Assembly (NCBI RefSeq): GCF_020026915.1
Contig: NZ_JAINUY010000003.1
Coordinates: forward strand, 372,001-436,000
DNA: 64,000 bases
Direction of reading: 5' to 3'
From: Flavobacterium potami
GTDB lineage: Bacteria; Bacteroidota; Bacteroidia; Flavobacteriales; Flavobacteriaceae
This document shows positions 18,637-28,337 of this stretch, piece by piece; the first letter of the stretch is position 1; the number at the start of each line of letters is the position of its first letter. The position numbers and the translations under genes are program-made. Below the pieces are notes generated by a model. The model worked only from the letters and a program-made list of their open reading frames with translations. It was not told the DNA's origin and did no database searches.

Positions 18637-21459
18637 ATGAAATTTTTAAACTCATTTTCGGCAGAAACCAAATTAAATTCCTTAAGCATTCGTATTGCGA
18701 GTTTAGCCCACGGAAATAATGCTTATAAATCTTATGTCGATCAAAAGATTACAGGGGACAATCTCAAATATAACCTCTCGCTTATAATTAGTAAGATCAT
18801 TTTGAACCTTCAATATACCGACAGGACTAAAAGTACTTTTATTGCTATAATCGAAAAATATAATCAAACCAATAAAACTGCCTTAACCTATGAAGATTTT
18901 GAGAAGTCCCATTTGATAAGAACCAGCATGGGGGATATAGTTTTGCCATCTGTTGTACGTTATTTTTTTTGGAATATAGATGATGAAAAAAGCAATGGAA
19001 AAGGAATTAAAACCCCTAAACAATTTTATGATCTGATTGCCTGCCTAAGAATCTATTATGACAAATGTTTTAAAAATGTCTCACTTAGTATTGATGCAAA
19101 AAAATTTAAAGGTATTGTTGAGGGAAACTCAAATAAAAAGCTAACCATCAAATACTTTATTCAAAGAGGCCTTTTGTTCCAAAAAGATGCAGCAACATTT
19201 TCATGGAAAAGCAGCGAACTACTCCGCCATCTCAGAAATGAAATTGCGTCAACACTTTGGATTCTGCTTAAGGAAAATGATCCTGACTATAGGGAAAAAT
19301 ATTTCAAGTTGCTCATAATGACCGGCGTTTGGGCAGACAATCTAAATCGGTTTCTTACACCGCAAGACGGTAAAGAGCTCCGCGACTTGGCTCTGAATAT
19401 TTTACAAACTGAACGTGATTTCGAAAAATCAGAAACTGAATTCACAAAAATATGGTTTGATAGCGAGAGTTATAGAGGAAAGAAAATAGGACAAAAGATA
19501 CCAGCAGTTCACTTCAATTATGATAGTGTGCACAATTTTGTAGAAAGTACTTCTTTGTTGGGGCGATTCTTCCAAGAAATTAACGATCATCAGAAGACCA
19601 GAAGCTACTCCAGTCTTCTTTTGCAAATCATTATGGATTTTGACAAGCATCCTAAACCATACGAAAATGCCCTTAGATTATTGACAGATATGGAAAAACC
19701 TGCTCTTATTTGGACATTTTATAGCGAAATCCCGCGTGCTTTTCCAATGTTAATTCCTTACCTTTTGACACACCAGGATTTAGCGGCTTTAGCTTTCTCA
19801 CTTATAGACAAGATTGAATTGGACCCGGAACTATTGGAGAACTCCTACAAACATGATGACAGGACTAAAGCTGTATGGGATGCCAAAAATCATTTATGGC
19901 TCGAAATGTTTGATATGATGCTTGAACACTACTCAGCTTTACATTCAATAGACCAAAAACAGGCAGAAGTACTTTCAATAATTATGAAAGATTGCTCCAA
20001 CAAACTTTTCGCTAATAATACTACAGGTACAAATGAAGCAATAGTACATTCTATGTATCGTGTAAGATATGAGAAAGCATTGGGAAAACTCTCTTCAAAA
20101 AGAATAACATCATTCCGCAGTTATCCACAACCGTTAGTTTTACCCAGGATGATGTTTTATATAATTCCGCAGATGAGGCAATTTTTCATTATTGAACTGG
20201 GAGAAACTATACAGACACAGTCTCCATATGTATGTTTCAAATCTGGCGTATTTGATTTATGCATTGAGCTTGTAAGATTAATGAACAGCCGCGTTTCCGA
20301 AATTGAAATCAAGGCAGAACAAACAGCTATCTTGGAGGAGTCATCCAAAGATTTAATTAAAGCTTTATATGCTCATTTGACATGGTTCTATACAGCTAAG
20401 GAAATCGAAAGACAAGATTTCGATCAGCCGGAAACTGTTAAAATCACAGCCCATCGTCAGGACAATCCGTTTGCTTTTGAAATAATTGATTGGGGCTATC
20501 TTTTTCTGCAATTTGAGAAGCAAGACCTGCTTGATTTGTTTAAAGAAAATTTTGAAAATGCATTAACGTTAAATCCTCAAAAGGAATATTATGAGGATGA
20601 AAATCGCGAAGAAAAAATTAAAATAAGGATTTTCTTAACTTCAGTGACCATCGCCTACATGGCCATTAATAACAAAAAAAATCAATTTGAACTCGAAGGT
20701 CTTCCTGTTAGTGAAGTCCTTAGGAAATTAAAAGAATACATAAATGTATATTTTCTACGCTTTAGCACCAACGATATTGCAAATGGCAGGATTGATGTAT
20801 TAGATGACACATTTATTTTCTTCAAATATAATCAGTACCAACATGATCTTCACGACCTGCTTCATCAATCGTTAAATCATTTTGAAGCTAGCGAAAGAGA
20901 AGATTTCATCAAGCAACTTTATCGTAATAGCGTTGAGTTAGGAAAAATGCTTTCCGCAATAAATAGCATAGAGTCAAATCATACTCGTACTATTATCTCG
21001 GAATTGATAGACAATATCAATATAGATAATTTTATTGATAGCCGTAGAACGGTTACAGAATATGAAAATGCATTAATTGAAGCAATAAATTCCGATACCC
21101 ATTGGGAATTAGCAAAGCCCCTCATAGAAAAGATAAAGGTTCATTTTGAAAAGAAAAGGCATCTCCCTGCGGAAACAGAAAAATTCATCTTTAGAATTAA
21201 TCTGCTACTCGCCTTCAAAGAAAAAGATTTTGCGGAATTATGCAAACTGGAGATTCCTAAAAACAAATATGCGATCCACCCTGTAGATAAGAACTTACAA
21301 CTGGAGAAGAAATTTTACCAAGCCCTGTTCAAGCTTTATAATGACAAAGATTATGATAATGCCGCAGCTTTGTTTAGGGGACTTCTCTCAGAAGATCCCA
21401 AAAACGTTACTTATGCCTATTACCTCTATCATGCCGAAACATTAAAATCCATAAAGTAA
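18637..21459 (+). CDS. Large helical protein of unknown function (940 aa), defence-island gene
   Basis: I do not recognise a family. The protein is soluble, charged and predicted largely helical. The last ~60 residues (YNDKDYDNAAALFRGLLSEDPKNVTYAYYLYHAETLK) look like a TPR hairpin. No Walker, nuclease or protease motif was found. Its stop codon is directly followed by the ATG of the next gene (TAAATG, zero spacing), so the two are translationally coupled and probably form one unit with the nuclease-like protein. Divergent orientation from the subtilase/ATPase pair and placement between two copies of the island repeat suggest a sensor or scaffold in a defence module. This role is inferred from position only. 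Confidence 0.75.
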   Translation: MKFLNSFSAETKLNSLSIRIASLAHGNNAYKSYVDQKITGDNLKYNLSLIISKIILNLQYTDRTKSTFIAIIEKYNQTNKTALTYEDFEKSHLIRTSMGDIVLPSVVRYFFWNIDDEKSNGKGIKTPKQFYDLIACLRIYYDKCFKNVSLSIDAKKFKGIVEGNSNKKLTIKYFIQRGLLFQKDAATFSWKSSELLRHLRNEIASTLWILLKENDPDYREKYFKLLIMTGVWADNLNRFLTPQDGKELRDLALNILQTERDFEKSETEFTKIWFDSESYRGKKIGQKIPAVHFNYDSVHNFVESTSLLGRFFQEINDHQKTRSYSSLLLQIIMDFDKHPKPYENALRLLTDMEKPALIWTFYSEIPRAFPMLIPYLLTHQDLAALAFSLIDKIELDPELLENSYKHDDRTKAVWDAKNHLWLEMFDMMLEHYSALHSIDQKQAEVLSIIMKDCSNKLFANNTTGTNEAIVHSMYRVRYEKALGKLSSKRITSFRSYPQPLVLPRMMFYIIPQMRQFFIIELGETIQTQSPYVCFKSGVFDLCIELVRLMNSRVSEIEIKAEQTAILEESSKDLIKALYAHLTWFYTAKEIERQDFDQPETVKITAHRQDNPFAFEIIDWGYLFLQFEKQDLLDLFKENFENALTLNPQKEYYEDENREEKIKIRIFLTSVTIAYMAINNKKNQFELEGLPVSEVLRKLKEYINVYFLRFSTNDIANGRIDVLDDTFIFFKYNQYQHDLHDLLHQSLNHFEASEREDFIKQLYRNSVELGKMLSAINSIESNHTRTIISELIDNINIDNFIDSRRTVTEYENALIEAINSDTHWELAKPLIEKIKVHFEKKRHLPAETEKFIFRINLLLAFKEKDFAELCKLEIPKNKYAIHPVDKNLQLEKKFYQALFKLYNDKDYDNAAALFRGLLSEDPKNVTYAYYLYHAETLKSIK

Positions 21460-22494
21460 ATGAATATACAATCATTAAATAAAGCCAACAAAGAATGGGA
21501 GGATTTCTTAAAAAGTCTTTCCGATGAGGAAAAAAGTGCTCTTCAAAAAATAGATGAACAAATATCAAGTACCAATATATATCATTTTGTAGCCAACAAA
21601 GATGCTTCAAGATTTGACCAGACCTTAAATACACTCTCAAACCCTTATAAATTTAATCAGGAACTCATTCCTGTTATCTATAACTACTACCTCGAAAGAG
21701 AACTTCATGAAATGGCATTCGGCTACAGTGTTGCTGCCAAAAATTATCTTATTGAAAATGGTGAAGTAATAAAACCTGAGGTCGAAAAGATCATGAATGA
21801 GGCAACACATGACAAAACCCTTACCTCTATCAAGCTAAGTCTTAACAACCTTAAATCCCTTATCCCTCAAGACTTAGCAAAAGTTACACCTGATAATGTA
21901 AATAATAAAAGAAATTTAAGCGAGTTCGTGCTACATGAGATTATTGAAGCAGGTAAAATTATGCTTGAAAAAATTGATGCTATCCGCAATATTCCTCATG
22001 AAGATAAATATAATGACTTACTTATTGCAACTTTGCGACTGCGGTTCCAGATTTGGGGATGGAGCTGCCACGATCAGGGACGCTCAGGCAAATCTGCATC
22101 AGGAAAAGGTTCCGGAGAAACAGATGTGATGTTTCAATCCAATGGGTCTAATATAGCATTATGTGAGGCATTCGTTCTTACAGGTCGTGACAAAGCCTTA
22201 ACTGAAAAACACATAAACAAATGTTTTACATATAATACGTATCTTGAAAGTTACTATATGATTGTGTATTACAAAGGGCCTTCGCCTAATTTTGATTCTA
22301 CCTGGACCTCATATCAGAATGACATTATTAACTGCCCCTATGATGCACGCTGGCAAATTGACCAGACAAGAGGTTTGGAAGACATTTCCGCAAAATTTAG
22401 TAATGTTACTGCCTTTTACTTAGCCAAAAGTTCTCATGGCAAACAAAAAAGCGTCTATCATCTAATGATAGATTTAAGTGATTACACAAATTGA
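21460..22494 (+). CDS. PD-(D/E)XK-like nuclease candidate (344 aa), coupled to the 940-aa protein
   Basis: The N-terminal half is helical. Near residues 180-240 there is a pattern typical of restriction-like folds in defence proteins: EDKYNDLL, then HDQGRSGKSASG, then GETDVMF (Glu220, Asp222) and ALCEAFVLTG (Glu236). The lysine of a strict E-x-K is not obvious, so the active site is either variant or degenerate. It begins at the base after the stop of the upstream gene. A likely effector of the two-gene unit. The fold assignment is from motif spacing and should be tested by structure prediction. Confidence 0.65.
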   Translation: MNIQSLNKANKEWEDFLKSLSDEEKSALQKIDEQISSTNIYHFVANKDASRFDQTLNTLSNPYKFNQELIPVIYNYYLERELHEMAFGYSVAAKNYLIENGEVIKPEVEKIMNEATHDKTLTSIKLSLNNLKSLIPQDLAKVTPDNVNNKRNLSEFVLHEIIEAGKIMLEKIDAIRNIPHEDKYNDLLIATLRLRFQIWGWSCHDQGRSGKSASGKGSGETDVMFQSNGSNIALCEAFVLTGRDKALTEKHINKCFTYNTYLESYYMIVYYKGPSPNFDSTWTSYQNDIINCPYDARWQIDQTRGLEDISAKFSNVTAFYLAKSSHGKQKSVYHLMIDLSDYTN

Positions 22495-22620
22495 AAAAGA
22501 AAGTAGTAATTTACTATTTAATAGGGAAAATCCAGTGCGTCCAAAAAACTATCTGTTTTTTTAATCTTGGGAAAGCTCCTAAAAATCATTAATATAAATT
22601 CCAAGACAGTAGTCCTAATA

Positions 22621-22899
22621 AGCCAAAGAAAGCCAATTCTACCATAACAAAAACAACCTTTTCAAATCCTCTATAATATTTGAAGAATTGTATATTATTG
22701 TGATGGCATAAACCAATTGAGTTTGTATAATTTTTGCATCAATCCCCAACAGGACATCCAAACCAAAAATACAAAGTCAATGGAAGACAGACACTACATA
22801 TAGAAAGCCAATTTCTTCAAATCGTCCAAAAATGATGTTGTAATTTGTCCTGTCCCCTCACTTAAGGAGACAACTATCACATAGTTGTCTCTTTTTTTA
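22621..22899 (+). repeat. Dispersed intergenic repeat, copies R2' and R2, with terminator
   Basis: 22714-22891 matches R1 and R3 over the whole unit. The segment just before it (22621-22700: AGCCAAAGAAAGCCAATTCT, TTTTCAAATCCTC) looks like a degenerate tandem copy. Core hairpin arms are ATCGT/ATGAT (a wobble-compatible variant). The unit ends in a perfect terminator GAGACAACTAT / ATAGTTGTCTC (22867-22877, 22881-22891) with a T-run. This terminator sequence is unrelated to those of R1 and R3 although the architecture is kept. It lies between the nuclease-like gene and the recombinase module. Confidence 0.7.
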
Positions 22900-23243
22900 T
22901 ACACAAACATATAGATTTTTCAAGCCTTTACAGCCTAATATTTGTGGTTCGATTTTTTCACAAGAAATTCTTAGTCTGTTTGAAATAAACAGTCTTAAAG
23001 TGGCGCTATCAGAGAATTAATCGAAGCTGAACGATGGTTCGAAATCCCGTTAAGGATATAGGATTTTTTTTTCTTTTGGTTTATCGTAATTTTTTGATAC
23101 TAAATACAGTAATTCCAAAATAATTTTAGCTTCCTTCTCATCTACCTGAATGCCGTTTTTGGAAAGAATGATAACGGCTTTCTCTATTGAAACATTCTTC
23201 TCAATGAAATTCATTATTTCTATTGTTTTTTCGGTTTCTTTTT
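22858..23243. repeat. Direct repeat B of the recombinase-tail segment (partner at 13538-13925)
   Basis: Nearly identical to the segment at 13538-13925. It includes the terminator hairpin, a non-coding stretch containing GATGGTTCGAAATCCCG, the small gene and the 3' end of the recombinase gene. The two copies are direct repeats about 9.3 kb apart. They could support RecA-dependent deletion of everything between them, including the subtilase/ATPase and two-gene modules. Confidence 0.85.
23050..23214 (-). CDS. Small recombinase-associated protein (54 aa)
   Basis: It starts at the ATG at 23214, overlapping the last codons and stop of the recombinase (GAATTTCATTGA is read in two frames), so it is translationally coupled. 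Sequence begins MNFIEKNVSIEKAVIIL and ends NYDKPKEKKILYP; it is close to the copy at 13731-13895. It is predicted to be two helices without a known domain. Conservation in two copies and the overlap with the recombinase support a real gene, perhaps an accessory factor for recombination. Confidence 0.65.
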   Translation of the reverse strand: MNFIEKNVSIEKAVIILSKNGIQVDEKEAKIILELLYLVSKNYDKPKEKKILYP

Positions 23244-24691
23244 TTTGATAATATTTTTAAAAATGCTTGATTTAAGCCTAAAGATAGATCTCCTGTTTTA
23301 AAATTAATTTCTGTCGGTGGAATAAGATTTAAAAGATGTCTTTTATCTGACGCCTCAAATTCAGAAAATCTTTGAAAGATTTCAACTAATGCTTTTTCTT
23401 CTATTTGATTTTTTCTATCAATATCTTTTAATTTAACGGCAATATCATGCACTTCCTTTTTAAGATTTTTAGTGCTGACTTGACTCTCTTTTCTTAATTG
23501 GTTGTAGTCATCAATTTTTAATATTCCAGCTATAAATAATTTTCTGCCTCGAGAAAGGGCCAGCTCCTCCTCATTTATTTTCCTCTCCAATACCTTTTGA
23601 GTGCATAAATAACTTGCTTTCTGTGTTTTTATATTCTGGTCTTCCAAAACTTTTTTAAATAATTCAACTGCATTCTTTGAGAGCATTAATTGTCGAAGCT
23701 TCTTATAATAACAGTCATTAAGGAATAATGCATTTATTCTTGTTCTACATCCATTATGACAATGATAATATGGATAGTTTTTTGATCTGCCTTTTGAAAC
23801 ACTTCCGCTAAGTTTTCGATTACAAACAGGGCATATTAAAAAACTTCTAAGAAAAAATAATGATTGTAAATCATCTTTCTTGGCAGTAATTCTTCTTCTT
23901 GTATTAATAACAGACTGAACCTGATTAAACAATGACTCAGATATCAATGGCTCGTGTAATGCTTTTACCACTCCCTCATTACCAGAGTCCAGTGTTACCG
24001 GTATAAGCCCGCAATAAACAGGATTATGTAAAATCCTGAAAAAGTGTGATCTTGAACATACTAATCCTTTATCATTGACTATATTAATGATTTTGGATAT
24101 TTTATGATCGTTCTTTGCAACTTGATAAAAAGCCCATTTTATAATTTCGGCTTCAGGCTCTTTAGGTGCAATACCTTTCTTACCATCCATCATTGTCAAA
24201 TTGATAAATCCTAATGGTGCCTTACTAGGATGTCTGCCCATCAGCTTCGCTCGACGAATGCCATTTGCAGTGTTTTGAGCTCTTCGGGCGTTTTCTGCTT
24301 CCGGAACAGCCAAATATACAGCCAGCATAACTGTGCTTTCCGGCACAGAAAAATCAATTGGCTGATCAATAGCCTTTGCTGTTGTTTTATATTTCCGGAG
24401 CTTTCCAATCATTTCGTAGGCATACTCAACATTACGGCTGAATCGATCCCATTTGATAAATAATATATTTTTGTCTTCTCCTGAGGATTTCTTTTTGATT
24501 TCTGAAAACAATCGGTTCCATTCTGGTCTATTGAAATTCTTAGCAGAATAATCTTCACGATAAATTCCTTTGACTTCGATATCATAATATTTGCAATATT
24601 TCAATAACCTGTCCTCCTGCTCCGGCAGGGAGTAACCTTTTCTTTTTTGTTCGTCCGTACTTACACGAACGTATAAATAGGCTGACTTCAT
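23201..24691 (-). CDS. Large serine recombinase (site-specific integrase/resolvase family)
   Basis: 496 aa. The N-terminal resolvase domain has catalytic Ser11 (YVRVSTDEQ) and the downstream arginines (KWDRFSRN, LAVPEAENARRAQNTANGIRRAK). A recombinase domain follows (GHPSKAPLGF-like start), then a zinc ribbon with two CxxC-type knuckles (CPVCNRKLSG; CHNGC) and a coiled-coil stretch. It appears intact and could integrate or excise an element. The adjoining repeats (R2 on its 3' side) are candidate attachment-related sequences, but no attL/attR pair is proven. Confidence 0.9.
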   Translation of the reverse strand: MKSAYLYVRVSTDEQKRKGYSLPEQEDRLLKYCKYYDIEVKGIYREDYSAKNFNRPEWNRLFSEIKKKSSGEDKNILFIKWDRFSRNVEYAYEMIGKLRKYKTTAKAIDQPIDFSVPESTVMLAVYLAVPEAENARRAQNTANGIRRAKLMGRHPSKAPLGFINLTMMDGKKGIAPKEPEAEIIKWAFYQVAKNDHKISKIINIVNDKGLVCSRSHFFRILHNPVYCGLIPVTLDSGNEGVVKALHEPLISESLFNQVQSVINTRRRITAKKDDLQSLFFLRSFLICPVCNRKLSGSVSKGRSKNYPYYHCHNGCRTRINALFLNDCYYKKLRQLMLSKNAVELFKKVLEDQNIKTQKASYLCTQKVLERKINEEELALSRGRKLFIAGILKIDDYNQLRKESQVSTKNLKKEVHDIAVKLKDIDRKNQIEEKALVEIFQRFSEFEASDKRHLLNLIPPTEINFKTGDLSLGLNQAFLKILSKKRNRKNNRNNEFH

Positions 24692-24937
24692 ATGATTTAT
24701 GTATTTATTTTATTTACTAATAAATATTTTAAATGTATGAAAGGATTAATTGGAAAAGAATTCTATACAACATTAACTACAACATTATCTGCAAAAAGAC
24801 ATACCCCTTTAGAAATCAATAACAACTTTTTTTTAATGATATTGCATTCATATATTTTAATTGTTACAATACCACATTTTTAATGTAAAACAAATAACTT
24901 AGCACATATTAAACATAATTGATTTAATTTACCACAA

Positions 24938-25741
24938 ATGATCAATAAGACTATTATCGCAAATGGAGTTGGATTGATGAAAGTTTATTTCCCCAACTTG
25001 TTTCTTTACATATCCGAAAAAGAATTTGAGCTTTTTTTACAGAAAGCTTATCAACATTCTACAAAAAATGGTGGCGGAACACCGAATAATAATTTTCTGG
25101 CTACATTTTTTATGCTTGTCGATGAACATTATACCAATAATTCCAATTATATAAGAAATGAATTTGGTTATTTTAATTTTTTGCTTGGCGAATTTCAAAA
25201 ATTTGAAAATGGCAAAAAATTCAAAAGTTTAATACTCGCAGCAATTTATAATTTTAAGAGTAGTAGTTTCAAGCATATTCTTGGAGAAATTGCGGCATGT
25301 ATTGATTTAAGCTCAAAAGCAAATTTTGTACAATATGAGAAAGTTTTAGAAAACGGAAAAAGCGTAGATTTTCATTTTAAGCATAATCAAAATCACGACT
25401 TTTACATTGATGTGGTGAATATTGATTTTAATATAGAAAAGTACGAAAAAGAAAAATTTAAAAAGTTTTTAGATAGGCGACTTTTGCAAAAATTCGAGGA
25501 CAAATCTGCTAATTTAGATAACTATGTAAAAAAACAAATTATAATATATCCGATTCTTTATGGCTTCACACCTGAAATTATTAAGGACCAGGAGGATTAT
25601 TTAAAATTGATACATTTAGCAAGATACCCAATTGCAGGGTTTCAAAGTTTCGAACCAAAATTATTTGGAAATATTCAAGGAACTTTTTTTAACTTATTTT
25701 CTATAGACCAAATCGTTAATTCAAAAAAGTACTATAATTAA
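24938..25741 (+). CDS. Uncharacterised protein with possible restriction-like fold (267 aa)
   Basis: No family recognised. Very AT-rich. The middle of the protein has GEIAACIDLS, then ENGKSVDFHF and DFYIDVVNI. This E...D...(D)-x-x order resembles a PD-(D/E)XK core with the lysine missing. The gene is followed 42 bp later by an HNH-type gene on the same strand, so the two probably form an operon. Placement next to a serine recombinase inside the island suggests cargo of that element, perhaps a restriction or abortive system. Function is inferred only. Confidence 0.6.
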   Translation: MINKTIIANGVGLMKVYFPNLFLYISEKEFELFLQKAYQHSTKNGGGTPNNNFLATFFMLVDEHYTNNSNYIRNEFGYFNFLLGEFQKFENGKKFKSLILAAIYNFKSSSFKHILGEIAACIDLSSKANFVQYEKVLENGKSVDFHFKHNQNHDFYIDVVNIDFNIEKYEKEKFKKFLDRRLLQKFEDKSANLDNYVKKQIIIYPILYGFTPEIIKDQEDYLKLIHLARYPIAGFQSFEPKLFGNIQGTFFNLFSIDQIVNSKKYYN

Positions 25742-25783
25742 AAAAAACACTCATCAAATTTAAAAAAATGCAAAATAAAAGAT

Positions 25784-26854
25784 ATGAGTAAATCAAATCG
25801 AGACAAAAAAGAAGTAATATTTAAAATTTTTTCTCAAAATTTAGAATGGATAAAAGAAAATCCAATAATTCGATTTGAACCCGATTTTTCGAACGGCTAT
25901 ATATGTCCTCTATGTTTCAATGTTTTTTTTGCGAAAGATTTGGATAGTAATTTAGAAAATTTCCTGACATTAGAAGATATTCCCCCAAAGTCATTAGGCG
26001 GTTCGCCAAAAGCGCTTACTTGCAAAGATTGCAATTCAAAAAGCGGACATGAATTAGACATTCATCTTTTAAATAATCTTTTAGACATTGATGCTCATTC
26101 TTTCCTGCCAAATTCAAAATCAAAAGCTGTATTTGAATTATCTGGCAATAAAGTTAATGGATTAATTGAGGTTAAAGAAGATGGCGTAGTGAATTTACAT
26201 CTGCATACTGAAAGATCAAATCCTGTTGATTCTAAAAATTTTATTTCAGAATTCATTCCACCAAAAACAATTTACAATCCTATTTTTCACCCTGAAAAAG
26301 TTTTCGATACAGGTTTTAAAAGCCCTACATTCAATTTAAAATTCGAAAACAAATATACAGAGAGGAGAGCCGAAGTTGCTTTACTCCGTATAGCTTATTT
26401 GATAGGATTCTCAAGTTTGGGAAATAGCTTTTTGATCAATCCAGGGCTGTATAAAGTGAGAGAGCAAATTTTAAAACCTGACGAAAAGATTCTTCCTCAA
26501 GTCTTTTGGCTAAAATACAAATTTCCTAAAGAACAAGAAGGGATAAACATCATTTCACTTCCCAAAGAATTAAGATGCTTTTTAATAATATTTTCTTTAG
26601 TTACAAAAAGCAAATCCAGACAATTTGCTATTGTCTTGCCAGGACCCTCCGCACCAGGAATAGATGTATATGACTACATTGAGAAAAATCTTTGTGTTGG
26701 TGATGGAAGTGGCTCTTTAGCGGGCTTTTCCGAACATATTAATGTAGATAATTTTTTAAAAGAAAAGGAGTTTGCATTTGCATCTAATATTTTATGGCAG
26801 GAATATACCGACGACAATTATGAACCCAGAAGAAATCCGAACAACAATGATTAA
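25784..26854 (+). CDS. HNH-endonuclease-like protein (356 aa)
   Basis: Near residues 40-92 there is a zinc-binding HNH signature: CPLC (41-44), TLEDIPPKSLGG (62-73) and LTCKDCNSKSGHELD (78-92). In many relatives the central motif reads EHxPP; here it is ED, so catalysis may differ. The ~260 C-terminal residues are unfamiliar and may recognise a target. Probably co-transcribed with the preceding gene. It should cut nucleic acid in a defence role, but no partner methyltransferase is present, so a modification-dependent or infection-triggered nuclease is more likely than classical restriction. Confidence 0.72.
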   Translation: MSKSNRDKKEVIFKIFSQNLEWIKENPIIRFEPDFSNGYICPLCFNVFFAKDLDSNLENFLTLEDIPPKSLGGSPKALTCKDCNSKSGHELDIHLLNNLLDIDAHSFLPNSKSKAVFELSGNKVNGLIEVKEDGVVNLHLHTERSNPVDSKNFISEFIPPKTIYNPIFHPEKVFDTGFKSPTFNLKFENKYTERRAEVALLRIAYLIGFSSLGNSFLINPGLYKVREQILKPDEKILPQVFWLKYKFPKEQEGINIISLPKELRCFLIIFSLVTKSKSRQFAIVLPGPSAPGIDVYDYIEKNLCVGDGSGSLAGFSEHINVDNFLKEKEFAFASNILWQEYTDDNYEPRRNPNNND

Positions 26855-26885
26855 ATATAATTGGAAGAGTTACTTTAGTGGCATT

Positions 26886-27740
26886 TCAATTAGGCTCTTT
26901 TAATATTTTCTTTAGGCTTTTCTTAATTTCCTGGCCAGTATATGTCGCAAAATTTAAATTCGTGCTTATCTTGTGAAGCTTTTTTAAATTCACATTTGCC
27001 AACAATAGGATATTTAATTTCATCTTAAGCCGTTCTTTTTTATTTTCAATCAGATAAGGTAGTCGGATAAATAGAACTTCATAATTCATGTAAAGGGCCA
27101 ACAGATATAGAAAGGGCAGTAAAAGAAATGTATAAACAACTGGAAGAAATAAACTCTTTAGATTTTCAACGGTCATCAGGCTTTTGTAATCAATTGCTGT
27201 TTTATAGCATACATAAATAAAAATAAGAATTCCAAGTGCCGCAAACAGACCTTTTAAACAGCTAGCTGTTTTCAAATGGTCTGCATTGGTTCTTGCAGAA
27301 TTTTCTGCAGCAATCTGCATTACACCTATAAAGGTCATAACTGGAATTATAGTCATTTCGATCCCAAAACTGAAGTTATAAAAATTAGTGATAAACTCCA
27401 GAGGTATAACTGCTTTTAAGTTATCAATTATTATTGGCATGAAATACGAACTTTCTTTTGCTTTATTCATATTAAAAAACAAAATTGTGGCTGAAGTTAA
27501 TGACCATAATATTGTGTCTTTAAGAAGAATCATATTCCAGACATCAACTTTATAAAAACCAAAAGTTATTGCTGCTATATAGAAAAACATTCCCCACAAA
27601 GGAATTTGTATTTTATGATCAAAAAACTTCCTTAAAAGATCAAAAACATCTTTAAATTTTACGATTAAAAGAGCAACAATAATAAATATAGAACTCCATA
27701 TCATTAAAGCCATTTCTCTGGTTGAGAATATTTCAAACAT
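26886..27740 (-). CDS. Six-transmembrane protein of unknown function (284 aa)
   Basis: Hydrophobic segments lie near residues 8-27, 46-65, 70-89, 125-145, 163-182 and 198-217, followed by a basic cytosolic tail (~225-284). No known domain was recognised. It converges with the HNH gene, 31 bp apart. Membrane proteins in defence islands often act as pore-forming effectors, but there is no direct evidence for that here. The region from its start to 28424 contains a copy of the island repeat and the operator-like motif of the next operon. Confidence 0.7.
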   Translation of the reverse strand: MFEIFSTREMALMIWSSIFIIVALLIVKFKDVFDLLRKFFDHKIQIPLWGMFFYIAAITFGFYKVDVWNMILLKDTILWSLTSATILFFNMNKAKESSYFMPIIIDNLKAVIPLEFITNFYNFSFGIEMTIIPVMTFIGVMQIAAENSARTNADHLKTASCLKGLFAALGILIFIYVCYKTAIDYKSLMTVENLKSLFLPVVYTFLLLPFLYLLALYMNYEVLFIRLPYLIENKKERLKMKLNILLLANVNLKKLHKISTNLNFATYTGQEIKKSLKKILKEPN

Positions 27741-28053
27741 ATTTTTTTGATTAAATAGAATTTTGATAATCCAACAAATAGCAAACTCAACATAATAGAA
27801 ATCGGCCTTTATATTTTATTTAGTTTGCTTACTGCTCCAAAAGTAAACTTATGTATTAAATTTAAAGCAGGTATTTATACTCATTCATCATGGCTCATTT
27901 TTCAAGGCTTATTAGAATTGTCTTCCGTCACTAATCTTAGTAGCTTTTGCAGTATCTTTTTCTCCATTATAAATACTAAAAACGTTGTACATAAGGAACT
28001 AATCTTACGCTCATAACTAGCAACTCCATTTTGTATTATTTATTGAAAAAGTT

Positions 28054-28140
28054 AAGGACATCCATAACAAAATACTGAATTCATGGAAAGGCAACCCCTA
28101 ATTCCAGTATGCCAATCTCTTCAAATCTTCAATAAAAGAT
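28054..28140 (+). repeat. Dispersed intergenic repeat, divergent copy R2b
   Basis: It aligns with R1-R3 over AAGGACATCC, ATGGAAAGGCA and GCCAATCTCTTCAAATC. The terminal hairpin has changed in both arms: ATCTT (28125-28129) pairs with AAGAT (28136-28140), against ATCAT/ATGAT in R1 and R3. This is a compensatory change, which argues for an RNA or cruciform structure. It sits between the six-TM gene and the DUF262 operon. No perfect terminator follows, only CTGTTTTTTTC. Confidence 0.55.
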
Positions 28141-28337
28141 ATATAGAAATTAATCTATACTGTTTTTTTCTCTTAATAAATTATAATCTTATTTATCATA
28201 ATTCTGGAAAATTCACCTCCCAACTTAATTTCAATGAGAATTTCAGCATCTGTTTTTTTAAATGTACTGAAGGAGCCTGATGCAAAAAAAACAGTATAAA
28301 TACTTATTGTGTTTCTCATTGTTATGTTTTTTCTTGC

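Noticed and set aside
24692..24883. Plus-strand 63-aa frame upstream of the nuclease-like gene
   Set aside because: Very AT-rich, no recognisable features, overlaps the recombinase promoter region; probably chance.
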